Shown here piece by piece: positions 56,816 through 64,000 of a stretch of DNA of 64,000 nt. Within the stretch, counting starts at the first letter, position 1. The number at the start of each line of letters is the position of its first letter. Origin of the DNA: Streptomyces sp. DG1A-41 (GTDB taxonomy: Bacteria > Actinomycetota > Actinomycetes > Streptomycetales > Streptomycetaceae); contig NZ_CP146350.1 in assembly GCF_037055355.1 (NCBI RefSeq), positions 6,409,001-6,473,000 on the forward strand. The letters are read 5' to 3'. The notes beneath the pieces are model-generated. The model did no database searches. It was given only the letters and a program-made list of their open reading frames with translations, and was not told the origin of the DNA. The translations under genes were made by a program, and so were the position numbers.

Positions 56816-58330
56816 GTGACCACCACGACCGACCTGGTGTCGTACGAGGAAGCACTCGCGTCGTACGACCCCGTCATGGGCCTCGAGGTCCATGTCGAAC
56901 TCGGCACCAAGACCAAGATGTTCTGCGGCTGTTCGACCGCCCTCGGCCAGGGCGCCAACACGCAGACCTGCCCCGTCTGCCTCGGCCTGCCCGGCGCGCT
57001 CCCGGTCGTCAACGCGACCGGCGTCGAGTCCGCGATCAAGATCGGCCTCGCGCTGAACTGCGAGATCGCCGAGTGGTGCCGCTTCGCCCGGAAGAACTAC
57101 TTCTATCCGGACATGCCGAAGAACTTCCAGACCTCCCAGTACGACGAGCCGATCGCCTTCAACGGCTACCTCGACGTGCAGCTGGAGGACGGCGAGACCT
57201 TCCGCGTGGAGATCGAGCGCGCCCACATGGAGGAGGACACCGGCAAGTCCACGCACGTGGGCGGTGCGACGGGCCGTATCCACGGCGCCTCGCACTCGCT
57301 CCTGGACTACAACCGCGCCGGCATCCCGCTGATCGAGATCGTCACCAAGCCGATCGTCGGCGCGGGCGAGCGTGCCCCCGAGGTGGCGAAGGCGTACGTC
57401 CGTGAGCTGCGCGAGGTCATCAGGGCGCTCGGCGTCTCCGAAGCCCGTATGGAGATGGGCCAGATGCGCTGCGACGTGAACCTGTCGCTGCGCCCGAACG
57501 GCACCGAGAAGTTCGGCACGCGTTCCGAGACGAAGAACGTCAACTCGCTGCGGTCCGTGGAGCGCGCGGCCCGCTTCGAGATCCAGCGGCACGCGGCCGT
57601 GCTGAGCAGCGGCGGGACGATCGTCCAGGAGACCCGGCACTTCCACGAGGACACGGGGTCGACGACCTCGGGCCGGGTGAAGGAGGAGGCCGAGGACTAC
57701 CGGTACTTCCCGGAGCCCGACCTCGTCCCGGTGGCCCCGTCCCGCGAGTGGGTCGAGGAGCTGCGGGCCGCGCTGCCCGAGCTGCCGCTGGTCCGCCGCA
57801 ACCGGCTCCGCGAGGAGTGGGGCGTCTCGGCCACCGACATGCAGGCCATCCTCAACGCCGGTGCGCTGGAGCCCATCGTCGCCACCATCGAGGCCGGGGC
57901 CGACGCCGCCTCCGCCCGGAAGTGGTGGATGGGCGAGCTGGCCCGCAGCGCCAACGAGTCGGGCAGGGCGCTCGACGAGCTGGCGATCACGCCGCAGCAG
58001 GTCGCCCGGGTCACCGAGTTGGTCGCGAAGGGTGATCTCAACGACAAGCTGGCCCGTCAGGTCATCGAAGGCGTCCTCGCGGGCGAAGGCACCCCGGACG
58101 AGGTCGTCGACAAGCGCGGGCTGAAGGTCGTCTCCGACGAGGGCGCGCTCACCGCCGCCGTCGACGAGGCCATCGCCGGCAACCCGGCCGTCGCGGACAA
58201 GATCCGCGGCGGCAAGGTGGCCGCGGCCGGCGCGCTGGTCGGCGCGGTCATGAAGGCGACCCGGGGGCAGGCCGACGCGGCCCGCGTGAAGGAGCTGATC
58301 CTTCAGAAGCTGGGCGTCAGCGAGGGCTGA
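56816..58330 (+). CDS. gatB: Asp/Glu-tRNA amidotransferase subunit B
   Basis: A 504-residue subunit that activates Asp/Glu-tRNA with ATP and transfers ammonia. Zinc-binding Cys ([19 protein letters not shown]), the kinase-like core ([15 protein letters not shown]), [16 protein letters not shown] and [19 protein letters not shown] are all conserved. The C-terminal YqeY-like tail ([20 protein letters not shown]) binds tRNA. GTG behind GAGGGAAG. Terminator downstream; convergent with a methyltransferase gene. Confidence 0.97.
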   Translation: MTTTTDLVSYEEALASYDPVMGLEVHVELGTKTKMFCGCSTALGQGANTQTCPVCLGLPGALPVVNATGVESAIKIGLALNCEIAEWCRFARKNYFYPDMPKNFQTSQYDEPIAFNGYLDVQLEDGETFRVEIERAHMEEDTGKSTHVGGATGRIHGASHSLLDYNRAGIPLIEIVTKPIVGAGERAPEVAKAYVRELREVIRALGVSEARMEMGQMRCDVNLSLRPNGTEKFGTRSETKNVNSLRSVERAARFEIQRHAAVLSSGGTIVQETRHFHEDTGSTTSGRVKEEAEDYRYFPEPDLVPVAPSREWVEELRAALPELPLVRRNRLREEWGVSATDMQAILNAGALEPIVATIEAGADAASARKWWMGELARSANESGRALDELAITPQQVARVTELVAKGDLNDKLARQVIEGVLAGEGTPDEVVDKRGLKVVSDEGALTAAVDEAIAGNPAVADKIRGGKVAAAGALVGAVMKATRGQADAARVKELILQKLGVSEG

Positions 58331-58349
58331 TCGCCCGCGGGCCCGAAAG

Positions 58350-58379
58350 GGGGGATGCACCGAAACCGGTGCATCCCCC
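58350..58379. terminator. Bidirectional terminator after gatB
   Basis: GGGGGATGCACCG (58350-58362), loop AAAC, CGGTGCATCCCCC (58367-58379): perfect 13-bp stem, followed by TCTC. It lies 20 nt after gatB and 6 nt before the stop of the convergent gene. Confidence 0.9.
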
Positions 58380-58385
58380 TCTCAG

Positions 58386-59189
58386 CTACTTACGGCGTCC
58401 CACGACCCGCACGAAGCCCAGCGTGCCGCCCTGGTCGAGGCGCAGCATCTCGGCGGACCGGCCGGCCATCCGGATGTGGAATTCGTCCGTGTGCTCCTCG
58501 GCCACGACCTCGGACCACCGCAGCCAGTCGCGCCAGCCGTCCTCCAGCCAGTCGGCCGTCTCGACCTCCACGGCCCCGCTGCGGGTCCAGTGGCGACGCC
58601 ACCAGGCGGCCGTGTGGAAGCACCAGAATCCCGGCTCCCAGTACGGCTTGAGGTGCTCCGGCGGCTCGGCGCCGTCGATCTCCTCGCGCAGCGCCGGTGC
58701 GACGACGCCGATCCGCCCGCCCGGCTTCAGCAGCCGGGTCAGCGTGGGCAGATACAGGTCGTCGGTGCCGAAGTAGTGGTACGCGTCGACGGAGACGATC
58801 GCGTCGAAGCCGCCCTCGCCGAACGGCAGGTCGTGCGCCTCGGCGAAGACGGGCAGGACCCGGTCCGCGACGCCGGCCTCGGCGATACGGGCCGCGTTCT
58901 CGCCGGGCTCGACCCACAGGTCGGCGGCGGTGACCTGGACGTCGTACTCCTTGGCCAGGAAGATCGACGTCATGGCGCGTCCGCAGCCCAGGTCGAGCAC
59001 GCGGGAGCCGGGGCTCAGGGTGTCGAGCCCCAGAGCCGGGGCCAGCCACTCCAGCAGCCACAGCGCGTGCGGGCCCATCTGGTTCTCGATGGTCCAGCGG
59101 GCGTCGTAGCGGTTGCTGCGCGGGTAGCGGGGGTGACTGACGCGGTCAGTGAGGGGGTCGTTCGAGGTCCGGGAAGTGATGTCCGACAT
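58386..59189 (-). CDS. SAM-dependent class I methyltransferase
   Basis: A 267-residue methyltransferase: motif I VLDLGCGRAMTSIFLA, motif II VTAADLWVEPGENAARI, motif IV FDAIVSVDAYHYFGTDDLYL and LKPGGRIGVVAPALR. The C-terminal half is rich in Trp (CFHTAAWWRRHWTRSGAVEV), so the substrate may be hydrophobic; it is unknown. ATG at 59189. Divergent from the acidic membrane-protein gene; no membrane segment. Confidence 0.9.
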   Translation of the reverse strand: MSDITSRTSNDPLTDRVSHPRYPRSNRYDARWTIENQMGPHALWLLEWLAPALGLDTLSPGSRVLDLGCGRAMTSIFLAKEYDVQVTAADLWVEPGENAARIAEAGVADRVLPVFAEAHDLPFGEGGFDAIVSVDAYHYFGTDDLYLPTLTRLLKPGGRIGVVAPALREEIDGAEPPEHLKPYWEPGFWCFHTAAWWRRHWTRSGAVEVETADWLEDGWRDWLRWSEVVAEEHTDEFHIRMAGRSAEMLRLDQGGTLGFVRVVGRRK

Positions 59190-59378
59190 CGGTGAACGGG
59201 CTCCTTGAGTCCTTGAGGAAGAAGAGGGATGCGTCGGAGCTCGGTCGGACCGTCAAACAATGCACCTGCTTCGGCCGGGCGGCGGGCGCCGCGGGCGTAC
59301 CTCGGACCAGCGGACGCTAACAGCCGGTCCATCGGCCCCGCACCCGGTTTTCCCACCCGACGCGCTACCGTCTCGGCC

Positions 59379-59801
59379 ATGAGTGGACGCGCTGATTCCG
59401 ACACCGATCCTGAGATAACGGTCCCGGAGGCAGCCGCCGCGCAGGACATCGAGCCGGATGCCGGGCCGGACGGGGCGGACGACGAGCCGGGCGAGTCCGA
59501 CGACGCCGACGAGTGGGATGACGCCGACGAGCCCGGCGACGCCGACGAGCCGGCAGAGGGCGCGCGGCGGGCCCGCTGGACGGCGGCCGGCACCGGCGCC
59601 GTCCTGGCCCTCGCGGGTCTGGCCGCCGCACTGCTCCGCCTCACCCGCTCCGTACCGCCACTCGTCCCGGCGGCGTACGCCTGCGGAGCGGCCGTCTGCC
59701 CGGGCGCCGCCGTGCTGGGCTCCCGGGGACGCACCCGGCGGGCGCTGTGGCTGCTGATCGCGGGCGTGACGGTGATGGCGTTGGGAGACCAGTTCGACTG
59801 A
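59379..59801 (+). CDS. Acidic-tail two-helix membrane protein
   Basis: A 140-residue protein. The N-terminal ~65 residues are very acidic with repeats (DDADEWDDADEPGDADEPAE), followed by two helices (GTGAVLALAGLAAALLRLTR and ALWLLIAGVTVMALG). No known domain. A Cys pair (ACGAAVCPGA) lies between the helices. ATG start with no strong ribosome site. The acidic tail could bind cations or a basic partner. Function unknown. Confidence 0.7.
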   Translation: MSGRADSDTDPEITVPEAAAAQDIEPDAGPDGADDEPGESDDADEWDDADEPGDADEPAEGARRARWTAAGTGAVLALAGLAAALLRLTRSVPPLVPAAYACGAAVCPGAAVLGSRGRTRRALWLLIAGVTVMALGDQFD

Positions 59802-59991
59802 GGGCACAGGGTTCGGTGTTGGTCCTGTGAGCTGTCTCCCACGGTTGTGAAAAAGCCCACGAATACGACAAATGATCTCGTGTGCCTGTAAGAGTGGCGT
59901 GCATTGCTCATGCGTTCTTTGCGGGCTGTTCAGTTCATGGACGACTGCTCCCGGCCAAAGATCCAAAAAAGTCACCCTGGGAGCACGTTTC

Positions 59992-62238
59992 GTGGCAGCC
60001 CTCGCACGCTGGTGTGTCCGACGCCGTCTGGTCACCGTCCTGCTCTGGCTCCTCGCCTTCGCTGGGGTGGCCGCGGGCGCAGCGGTCGCCGGCTCCGCGT
60101 ACTCGAACGACTACCAGGTCTCCGGCACCGAGTCGGGCCGCGCCACCCAACTGCTGCACGAGGGCTTCCCGCGGCTCGGCGGCGACAGCGACACCGTCGT
60201 CTGGCACACCACGTCCGGCAGCGTCCGCGCCGCCGACGTCGAGCAGACGATGACCCGCGCCCTGGAACGGGTCGAGAATTTGCCCGGCGTGGCCTCGGTG
60301 ACCAGCCCCTACGACGGGCCGGGCGCGGGACGCGTCAGCGCGAACGGCCGTACGGCGTACGCCACGGTCACCTTCGACGACCAGGCGCAGGACATCAGCC
60401 GCTCCGAGGCGCAGGCCGTCGTCGACACCGCGAAGAGCGTGGAGACCGACGGGCTCCAGGTGGAGCTGGGCGGCCGCGCCGTCGAGATCACCGAGTCCTC
60501 CGGCGGGCACGTCGCCGAGGTCGTCGGCGTGGTCGTCGCCGCGGTCGTGCTGTTCCTCGCCTTCGGCTCCCTCGCCGCTTCCCTGCTGCCCATCGCCACC
60601 GCCCTGGTCGGCGTCGGCACCGCCTACGCCGGGATCGTGCTGCTCGGGCATGTCATGACCGTCGCCGACTTCGCCCCCATGCTCGGCATGCTGATCGGGC
60701 TCGGCGTCGGCATCGACTACGCGCTGTTCATCGTGACGAGACACCGGCGCGGGCTGAAACGCGGGCTGTCCGTCACCGAGGCGGCCACCACCGCCGTAGC
60801 GACCACGGGACGGGCGGTCGTCTTCGCGGGTGCCACCGTTTGCATCGCCCTGCTGGGCATGCTGATCCTGCGCCTGAGCTTCCTCAACGGCGTCGCCATC
60901 GCCGCCAGCCTGACCGTGATCCTCACCGTCGCGGCCTCCGTGACCCTGCTGCCCGCCCTGCTGTCCCTCATCGGCATGCGGGCGCTCAGCCGCCGCGAGC
61001 GCCGCCGTCTGGCCGAGCACGGGCCCGAACCCGAGCTGCCCACAGGCTTCGCCGCCCGCTGGTCGGCGTTCGTGGAGCGCCACCCCAAGGTGCTCGGGGC
61101 GGTCGCGCTGGTGGTCATGGCCGTCCTCGCGCTGCCCACGTTCTCCCTGCACCTGGGCACCTCCGACCAGGGCAACGACCCGAAGACGTCCACCACCCGC
61201 CAGGCCTACGACCTCCTCGCCGACGGTTTCGGCCCCGGGGTGAACGGCCCGCTCACCCTCGTCACGAAGGTCGAGGGCGCCGACGATATGCTCGCCCTGG
61301 ACAACCTCGACGGCACGCTCCGGGCCACCGAGGGCGTCGCCGCGGTGACACCCGTGACGTTCGACTCCGGCGGCCACACCGCGTACCTCACCGTCGTACC
61401 GGAGTCCTCGCCGCAGTCGAAGCAGACCAGCGACCTCGTCGACCGGCTGCGCGAGAAGGTGCTGCCCCGCGCCGAAGCGGGCACCTCGCTCGACACGCAG
61501 GTCGGCGGCATGACGGCCGGCTACGACGACTTCGCCGACGTCATCGTCTCCAAGCTGCCCGTCTTCATCGGGGTGGTGATCGGCCTGGGCTGTCTGCTGC
61601 TCCTGCTCGCCTTCCGGTCGATCGGCATACCCCTGAAGGCCGCCGCGATGAACGTCGCCGCCGTGGCCTCCGCCTTCGGAGTGGTCGTCGCGATGTTCCA
61701 GTGGGGCTGGGGCAGCGAACTGCTCGGCCTCGGCAGCGCCGGGCCCATAGAGCCCTTCCTGCCCGTGATCATGGTGTCGGTGCTCTTCGGTCTGTCCATG
61801 GACTACCAGGTCTTCCTGGTGAGCCGGATGTACGAGGAGTGGCTGGAGACCGGCGACAACCGGCGTGCCGTCCGGATCGGCCTCGCCGAGACCAGCCGGG
61901 TGATCAACTCGGCGGCGGTCATCATGATCTCCGTCTTCCTCGCCTTCGTCCTCAGCGGCGACCGCGTGATCGCCATGTTCGGCATCGCCCTGGCCGCCGC
62001 CGTCGCCCTGGACGCCTTCGTGCTGCGCACCCTCCTCGTCCCCGCCCTCATGCACATGCTCGGCGGCGCCAACTGGTGGCTGCCCCGCTGGCTCGACAAG
62101 CGCCTGCCGCGGATCAGCATCGAACCGCCCGAGGCCCGGGCCGCCCATGAGAGGCTGGCCGCCGCGACGGACGCCGAGGTGGCGGACGTCCTGGCACAGG
62201 AGGAGCGGCAGCGCGATGTACGCGATATCCCTGGGTGA
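59992..62238 (+). CDS. MmpL/RND-type membrane transporter
   Basis: A 748-residue RND-family protein with two repeated halves of a large external loop plus six helices. The proton-relay motifs are GLGVGIDYALFIVTRH in the first half and GLSMDYQVFLVSRM in the second (Asp-Tyr pairs typical of MmpL). MmpL proteins export lipids or siderophore-like products; the substrate is unknown. GTG at 59992 (VAALARWCVRRRLVTVLLWL) is supported by GGGAG 8 nt upstream; an upstream frame to 59872 is not. It overlaps the next gene by 23 nt. Confidence 0.93.
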   Translation: MAALARWCVRRRLVTVLLWLLAFAGVAAGAAVAGSAYSNDYQVSGTESGRATQLLHEGFPRLGGDSDTVVWHTTSGSVRAADVEQTMTRALERVENLPGVASVTSPYDGPGAGRVSANGRTAYATVTFDDQAQDISRSEAQAVVDTAKSVETDGLQVELGGRAVEITESSGGHVAEVVGVVVAAVVLFLAFGSLAASLLPIATALVGVGTAYAGIVLLGHVMTVADFAPMLGMLIGLGVGIDYALFIVTRHRRGLKRGLSVTEAATTAVATTGRAVVFAGATVCIALLGMLILRLSFLNGVAIAASLTVILTVAASVTLLPALLSLIGMRALSRRERRRLAEHGPEPELPTGFAARWSAFVERHPKVLGAVALVVMAVLALPTFSLHLGTSDQGNDPKTSTTRQAYDLLADGFGPGVNGPLTLVTKVEGADDMLALDNLDGTLRATEGVAAVTPVTFDSGGHTAYLTVVPESSPQSKQTSDLVDRLREKVLPRAEAGTSLDTQVGGMTAGYDDFADVIVSKLPVFIGVVIGLGCLLLLLAFRSIGIPLKAAAMNVAAVASAFGVVVAMFQWGWGSELLGLGSAGPIEPFLPVIMVSVLFGLSMDYQVFLVSRMYEEWLETGDNRRAVRIGLAETSRVINSAAVIMISVFLAFVLSGDRVIAMFGIALAAAVALDAFVLRTLLVPALMHMLGGANWWLPRWLDKRLPRISIEPPEARAAHERLAAATDAEVADVLAQEERQRDVRDIPG

Positions 62239-62791
62239 CGACGGCGCGGAACTGCGGCCCCTCGAGCCCTGGCACGCGGAGGAGTTCTTCGCGCACCTGG
62301 AGCGGGGCAGGGAGTTCATCGGGCGGTTCGTCAACTTCGGGTCACAGGAGACGGACGTGGAGTCCGCGCGGGCCCTGCTCCAGCGGTACGCCGACCTGCG
62401 CGCCGCCGACTCCCGCTCGCTGCACGGGCTGTGGCTGAACGGCAAGCTCGTGGGCGGCGTGCTGTTTCTGAACTTCGACGCCGCGAGCGGCAACTGCGAG
62501 GTCGGCTGCTGGCTGGAGCCCGCCGGGACCGGGCGTGGTCTGGTCACCCGGGCGATGCGTGTCCTCATCGACTGGGCGGTCGAGGAGCGCGGCATCCACC
62601 GGATCGAGTGGGTCGCCGCCTCGGGCAACCAGCCGAGCCTGAACGTGGCCCGGCGCCTCGGAATGACCCGCGACGGTGTGCGGCGCGAGGCGCACCCCTA
62701 TGGTGGCGTACGGCACGATCTCGAAGTCTGGTCGGTGCTGGCGCCCGAGTGGCGCGCCGCACGCGCGCGTGCCGCTCACGACGATCATTAA
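62216..62791 (+). CDS. GNAT acetyltransferase, RimJ/RimL type
   Basis: A 191-residue protein: AELRPLEPWHAEEFFAHLER, GLWLNGKLVGGVLFLNFD, CEVGCWLEPAGTGRGLVTRA (acetyl-CoA loop) and RIEWVAASGNQPSLNVARRL. This pattern matches ribosomal-protein Ser/Ala N-acetyltransferases of the RimL group. The true target is unknown. ATG at 62216, behind GGAGGAG inside the MmpL 3' end, gives a 23-nt overlap. The C-terminus is basic and Ala-rich. Confidence 0.9.
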   Translation: MYAISLGDDGAELRPLEPWHAEEFFAHLERGREFIGRFVNFGSQETDVESARALLQRYADLRAADSRSLHGLWLNGKLVGGVLFLNFDAASGNCEVGCWLEPAGTGRGLVTRAMRVLIDWAVEERGIHRIEWVAASGNQPSLNVARRLGMTRDGVRREAHPYGGVRHDLEVWSVLAPEWRAARARAAHDDH

Positions 62792-62826
62792 GAGACTTCT
62801 CAGACAGCGACCCTACGGTGCGAGAC

Positions 62827-63357
62827 ATGGCAACGAACGCAGTGGACGAGACCGAGGCCATCGAGGCCACGACCGACGAGAAGGCGGTGGACACCACCAA
62901 GTCCGACGAGGTGACCAAGACCGAGGTCCCGGCCGAGGCCGCCGAGGCCAAGGAGGAGGGACCCTCCGGCGTCGGGCAGGGCGCTGCCGCCGTGGTCTCC
63001 GCCGCGCTGGGCGTCGTCTCGCTCACCGGCAGCTGGCTCGGCACGGTGGCTGCCGCACGCCAGAACCTCATCGGTCAGCTGGAGACCGCGCAGAACGCGG
63101 GCGTGGCCAAGCAGATCCAGGCGGTCTACGGTGACGCCTGGCAGACCACCGCCCTGTGGGGCGGCTTCTTCGCGCTGACGGCGCTGGTCGTCGGCGTCTT
63201 CGTGCTGGCGCGGCCGGCGTTCGGCACGCCCGGCAGGATCCAGGCCCCCTGGATCAAGTCGGTCGCCTGGGCGGGTGTCGCGCTCGGCGTGTTCGGCCTG
63301 TTCCTGGCCGTCCTCAAGTACACCGGCATCCTGCTCGGACTGCCGTCCGCGGGCTGA
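62827..63357 (+). CDS. Membrane protein with acidic N-terminus and three helices
   Basis: A 176-residue protein. The N-terminal ~45 residues are acidic (DETEAIEATTDEKAVDTTKS). A Gly/Ala-rich segment (AAAVVSAALGVVSLTGSWLG) and two stronger helices (LWGGFFALTALVVGVFVLAR, KSVAWAGVALGVFGLFLAVL) follow. No family recognised. A possible -10 (TACGGT) lies just upstream of the ATG, so the mRNA may be leaderless. A large hairpin follows. Confidence 0.75.
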   Translation: MATNAVDETEAIEATTDEKAVDTTKSDEVTKTEVPAEAAEAKEEGPSGVGQGAAAVVSAALGVVSLTGSWLGTVAAARQNLIGQLETAQNAGVAKQIQAVYGDAWQTTALWGGFFALTALVVGVFVLARPAFGTPGRIQAPWIKSVAWAGVALGVFGLFLAVLKYTGILLGLPSAG

Positions 63358-63370
63358 GTCACCGCAGGTC

Positions 63371-63425
63371 CTGAGGGGTCTTAGGGCATCCGTGAGTACC
63401 TTACGGAGGCCCTGAGACCCCTCAG
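63371..63425 (+). terminator. Long hairpin, likely terminator
   Basis: CTGAGGGGTCTTAGGGC (63371-63387) pairs with GCCCTGAGACCCCTCAG (63409-63425) with one G-U; the inner CCGTGAG-TAC-CTTACGG extends it to about 25 pairs. It lies 13 nt after the membrane-protein gene. Confidence 0.75.
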
Positions 63426-63556
63426 CCGCGTCTAAGGCCCCGGCCGCCTGCCAAGATGCGGAACTCTCCCGATGTGGCAGCCCCGCCTGGGAGACGAAGG
63501 TGGAGGCATCGCAGAAAGCGAAGCCCCAGCACCCGACCTCTCACCAAGGACACGCC

Positions 63557-63754
63557 ATGTACGAGTACGAGTTCCAGCAGATGCGCGCCGCCGACCTGAG
63601 GCGCCGCGCCGATCACGAGCGCCAGGTCCGTGAGGCCGCCCTGGCCCGCCGCGCCGCCCGCCGCGCCGCCCGTCGCGAGGCCGCCGAGGGCTCCGCCGAG
63701 CACGAGAGCCATAGCCGCCGCTTGCGCAGGCCCGGGTCCGCCCGGACCGCGTGA
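63557..63754 (+). CDS. Small highly basic/acidic protein, unknown
   Basis: A 65-residue protein: MYEYEFQQMRAADLRRRADH, then an Arg/Ala-rich helix (ALARRAARRAARREAA) and a hydrophilic end. Probably one long amphipathic helix. ATG behind AAGGAC. Its stop overlaps the GTG of the next gene (GTGA), so it is coupled to that regulator. No family recognised. Confidence 0.65.
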   Translation: MYEYEFQQMRAADLRRRADHERQVREAALARRAARRAARREAAEGSAEHESHSRRLRRPGSARTA

Positions 63755-64000
63755 GCACGGGGGCGGGACCGGCCGACGCCATGATCGTCCGTGGGGAAGC
63801 GGCTGCTGACGCGGTGGCCGTCCGTACGGGGGCGGCCGCCGGTCCCGTGGCCGGCCGTGGCGAAACCGGTGCCGTGCTGCCGGACGCGCGTGCGATGCTC
63901 GCTTCCGTGGAGACCAGGTCTGTCAGCCCCGTGTTCGTCGGCCGTGCCGAGGAGTTGGGCACGCTTCTCGACGCACTCGCACGCTCCTTCCGGGGAGAGC
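63751..64000 (+). CDS. Large ATPase/LuxR-type regulator, N-terminal fragment
   Basis: GTG at 63751 opens a frame that runs off the window (83 codons). After an Ala/Gly/Val-rich leader it reads SVSPVFVGRAEELGTLLDAL, which is the start of the AAA/P-loop domain of LAL-type regulators (FVGRxxEL...). The Walker A motif would follow beyond the edge. It is coupled to the preceding small gene. Family call is from this one motif, so moderate. Confidence 0.6.
   Translation, partial: MSTGAGPADAMIVRGEAAADAVAVRTGAAAGPVAGRGETGAVLPDARAMLASVETRSVSPVFVGRAEELGTLLDALARSFRGE

Noticed and set aside
59802..59991. Longer N-terminus of the MmpL protein starting at 59872
   Set aside because: The extra residues are Cys/Ser-rich without a helix, the region is lower in GC, and GGGAG precedes the GTG at 59992.

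Overview
The window is about 72% G+C, most genes start with ATG or GTG, and stop/start overlaps of the ATGA or GTGA type are common. Gene content and order match the core chromosome of a Streptomyces. From memory (not a search) the order closely follows S. coelicolor from the SCO545x genes (ABC exporters, glgX) through the ScARP toxin, gcvT-gcvH-glyA-sdaA, an oligopeptide ABC operon, mnmA, ligA and rmdB to gatCAB and an MmpL protein.

Layout. 0-4 kb: a heterodimeric ABC exporter operon on the minus strand plus the start of a third transporter gene. 4-10.5 kb: a relic of a LuxR-type regulator, glgX, two tandem L,D-transpeptidases and an enoyl-CoA hydratase. 10.7-15 kb: a histidine-kinase-like ATPase, a beta-propeller lipoprotein, a secreted pierisin-type ADP-ribosyltransferase, an acetyltransferase, a broken MerR regulator and an EF-hand protein. 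15-19 kb: an ABC ATPase coupled to leuA, a leucine leader-peptide attenuator, a GntR regulator and a GH25 muramidase. 19.2-21.3 kb: a decaying cassette around an ATP-grasp ligase. 21.3-25.9 kb: sdaA, glyA, gcvH and gcvT behind a tandem glycine riboswitch. 26-28.5 kb: a P-loop protein and two SseB-family proteins. 28.6-35.2 kb: a five-gene peptide-import operon. 35-41 kb: accessory membrane proteins, hydrolases and regulators. 41-51.7 kb: cysteine desulfurase, a Tat-type amidase, mnmA, small enzymes and ligA. 52-54.3 kb: the cyclic-di-GMP protein RmdB. 54.5-58.4 kb: a strongly structured RNA element followed by gatC-gatA-small membrane gene-gatB. 58.4-64 kb: a methyltransferase, MmpL, an acetyltransferase, small membrane proteins and the start of a large regulator.

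How the genes work together. gcvT, gcvH and glyA turn glycine into serine and one-carbon units, sdaA drains serine to pyruvate, and the riboswitch senses glycine. NifS-type desulfurase and MnmA fit a tRNA 2-thiouridine pathway. gatCAB makes Gln-tRNA and/or Asn-tRNA. The L,D-transpeptidases, amidase and GH25 enzyme act on peptidoglycan.

The most unusual features are: (1) a ~180-nt multibranched RNA fold upstream of gatC; (2) a near-leaderless leucine attenuator whose promoter overlaps a direct repeat that may be the operator of the divergent GntR gene; (3) the eroded ATP-grasp cassette; and (4) a clear bias of frameshifts and gene relics towards accessory genes, while about 45 kb of conserved genes is intact. 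I saw no tRNA, rRNA, CRISPR array or insertion sequence.
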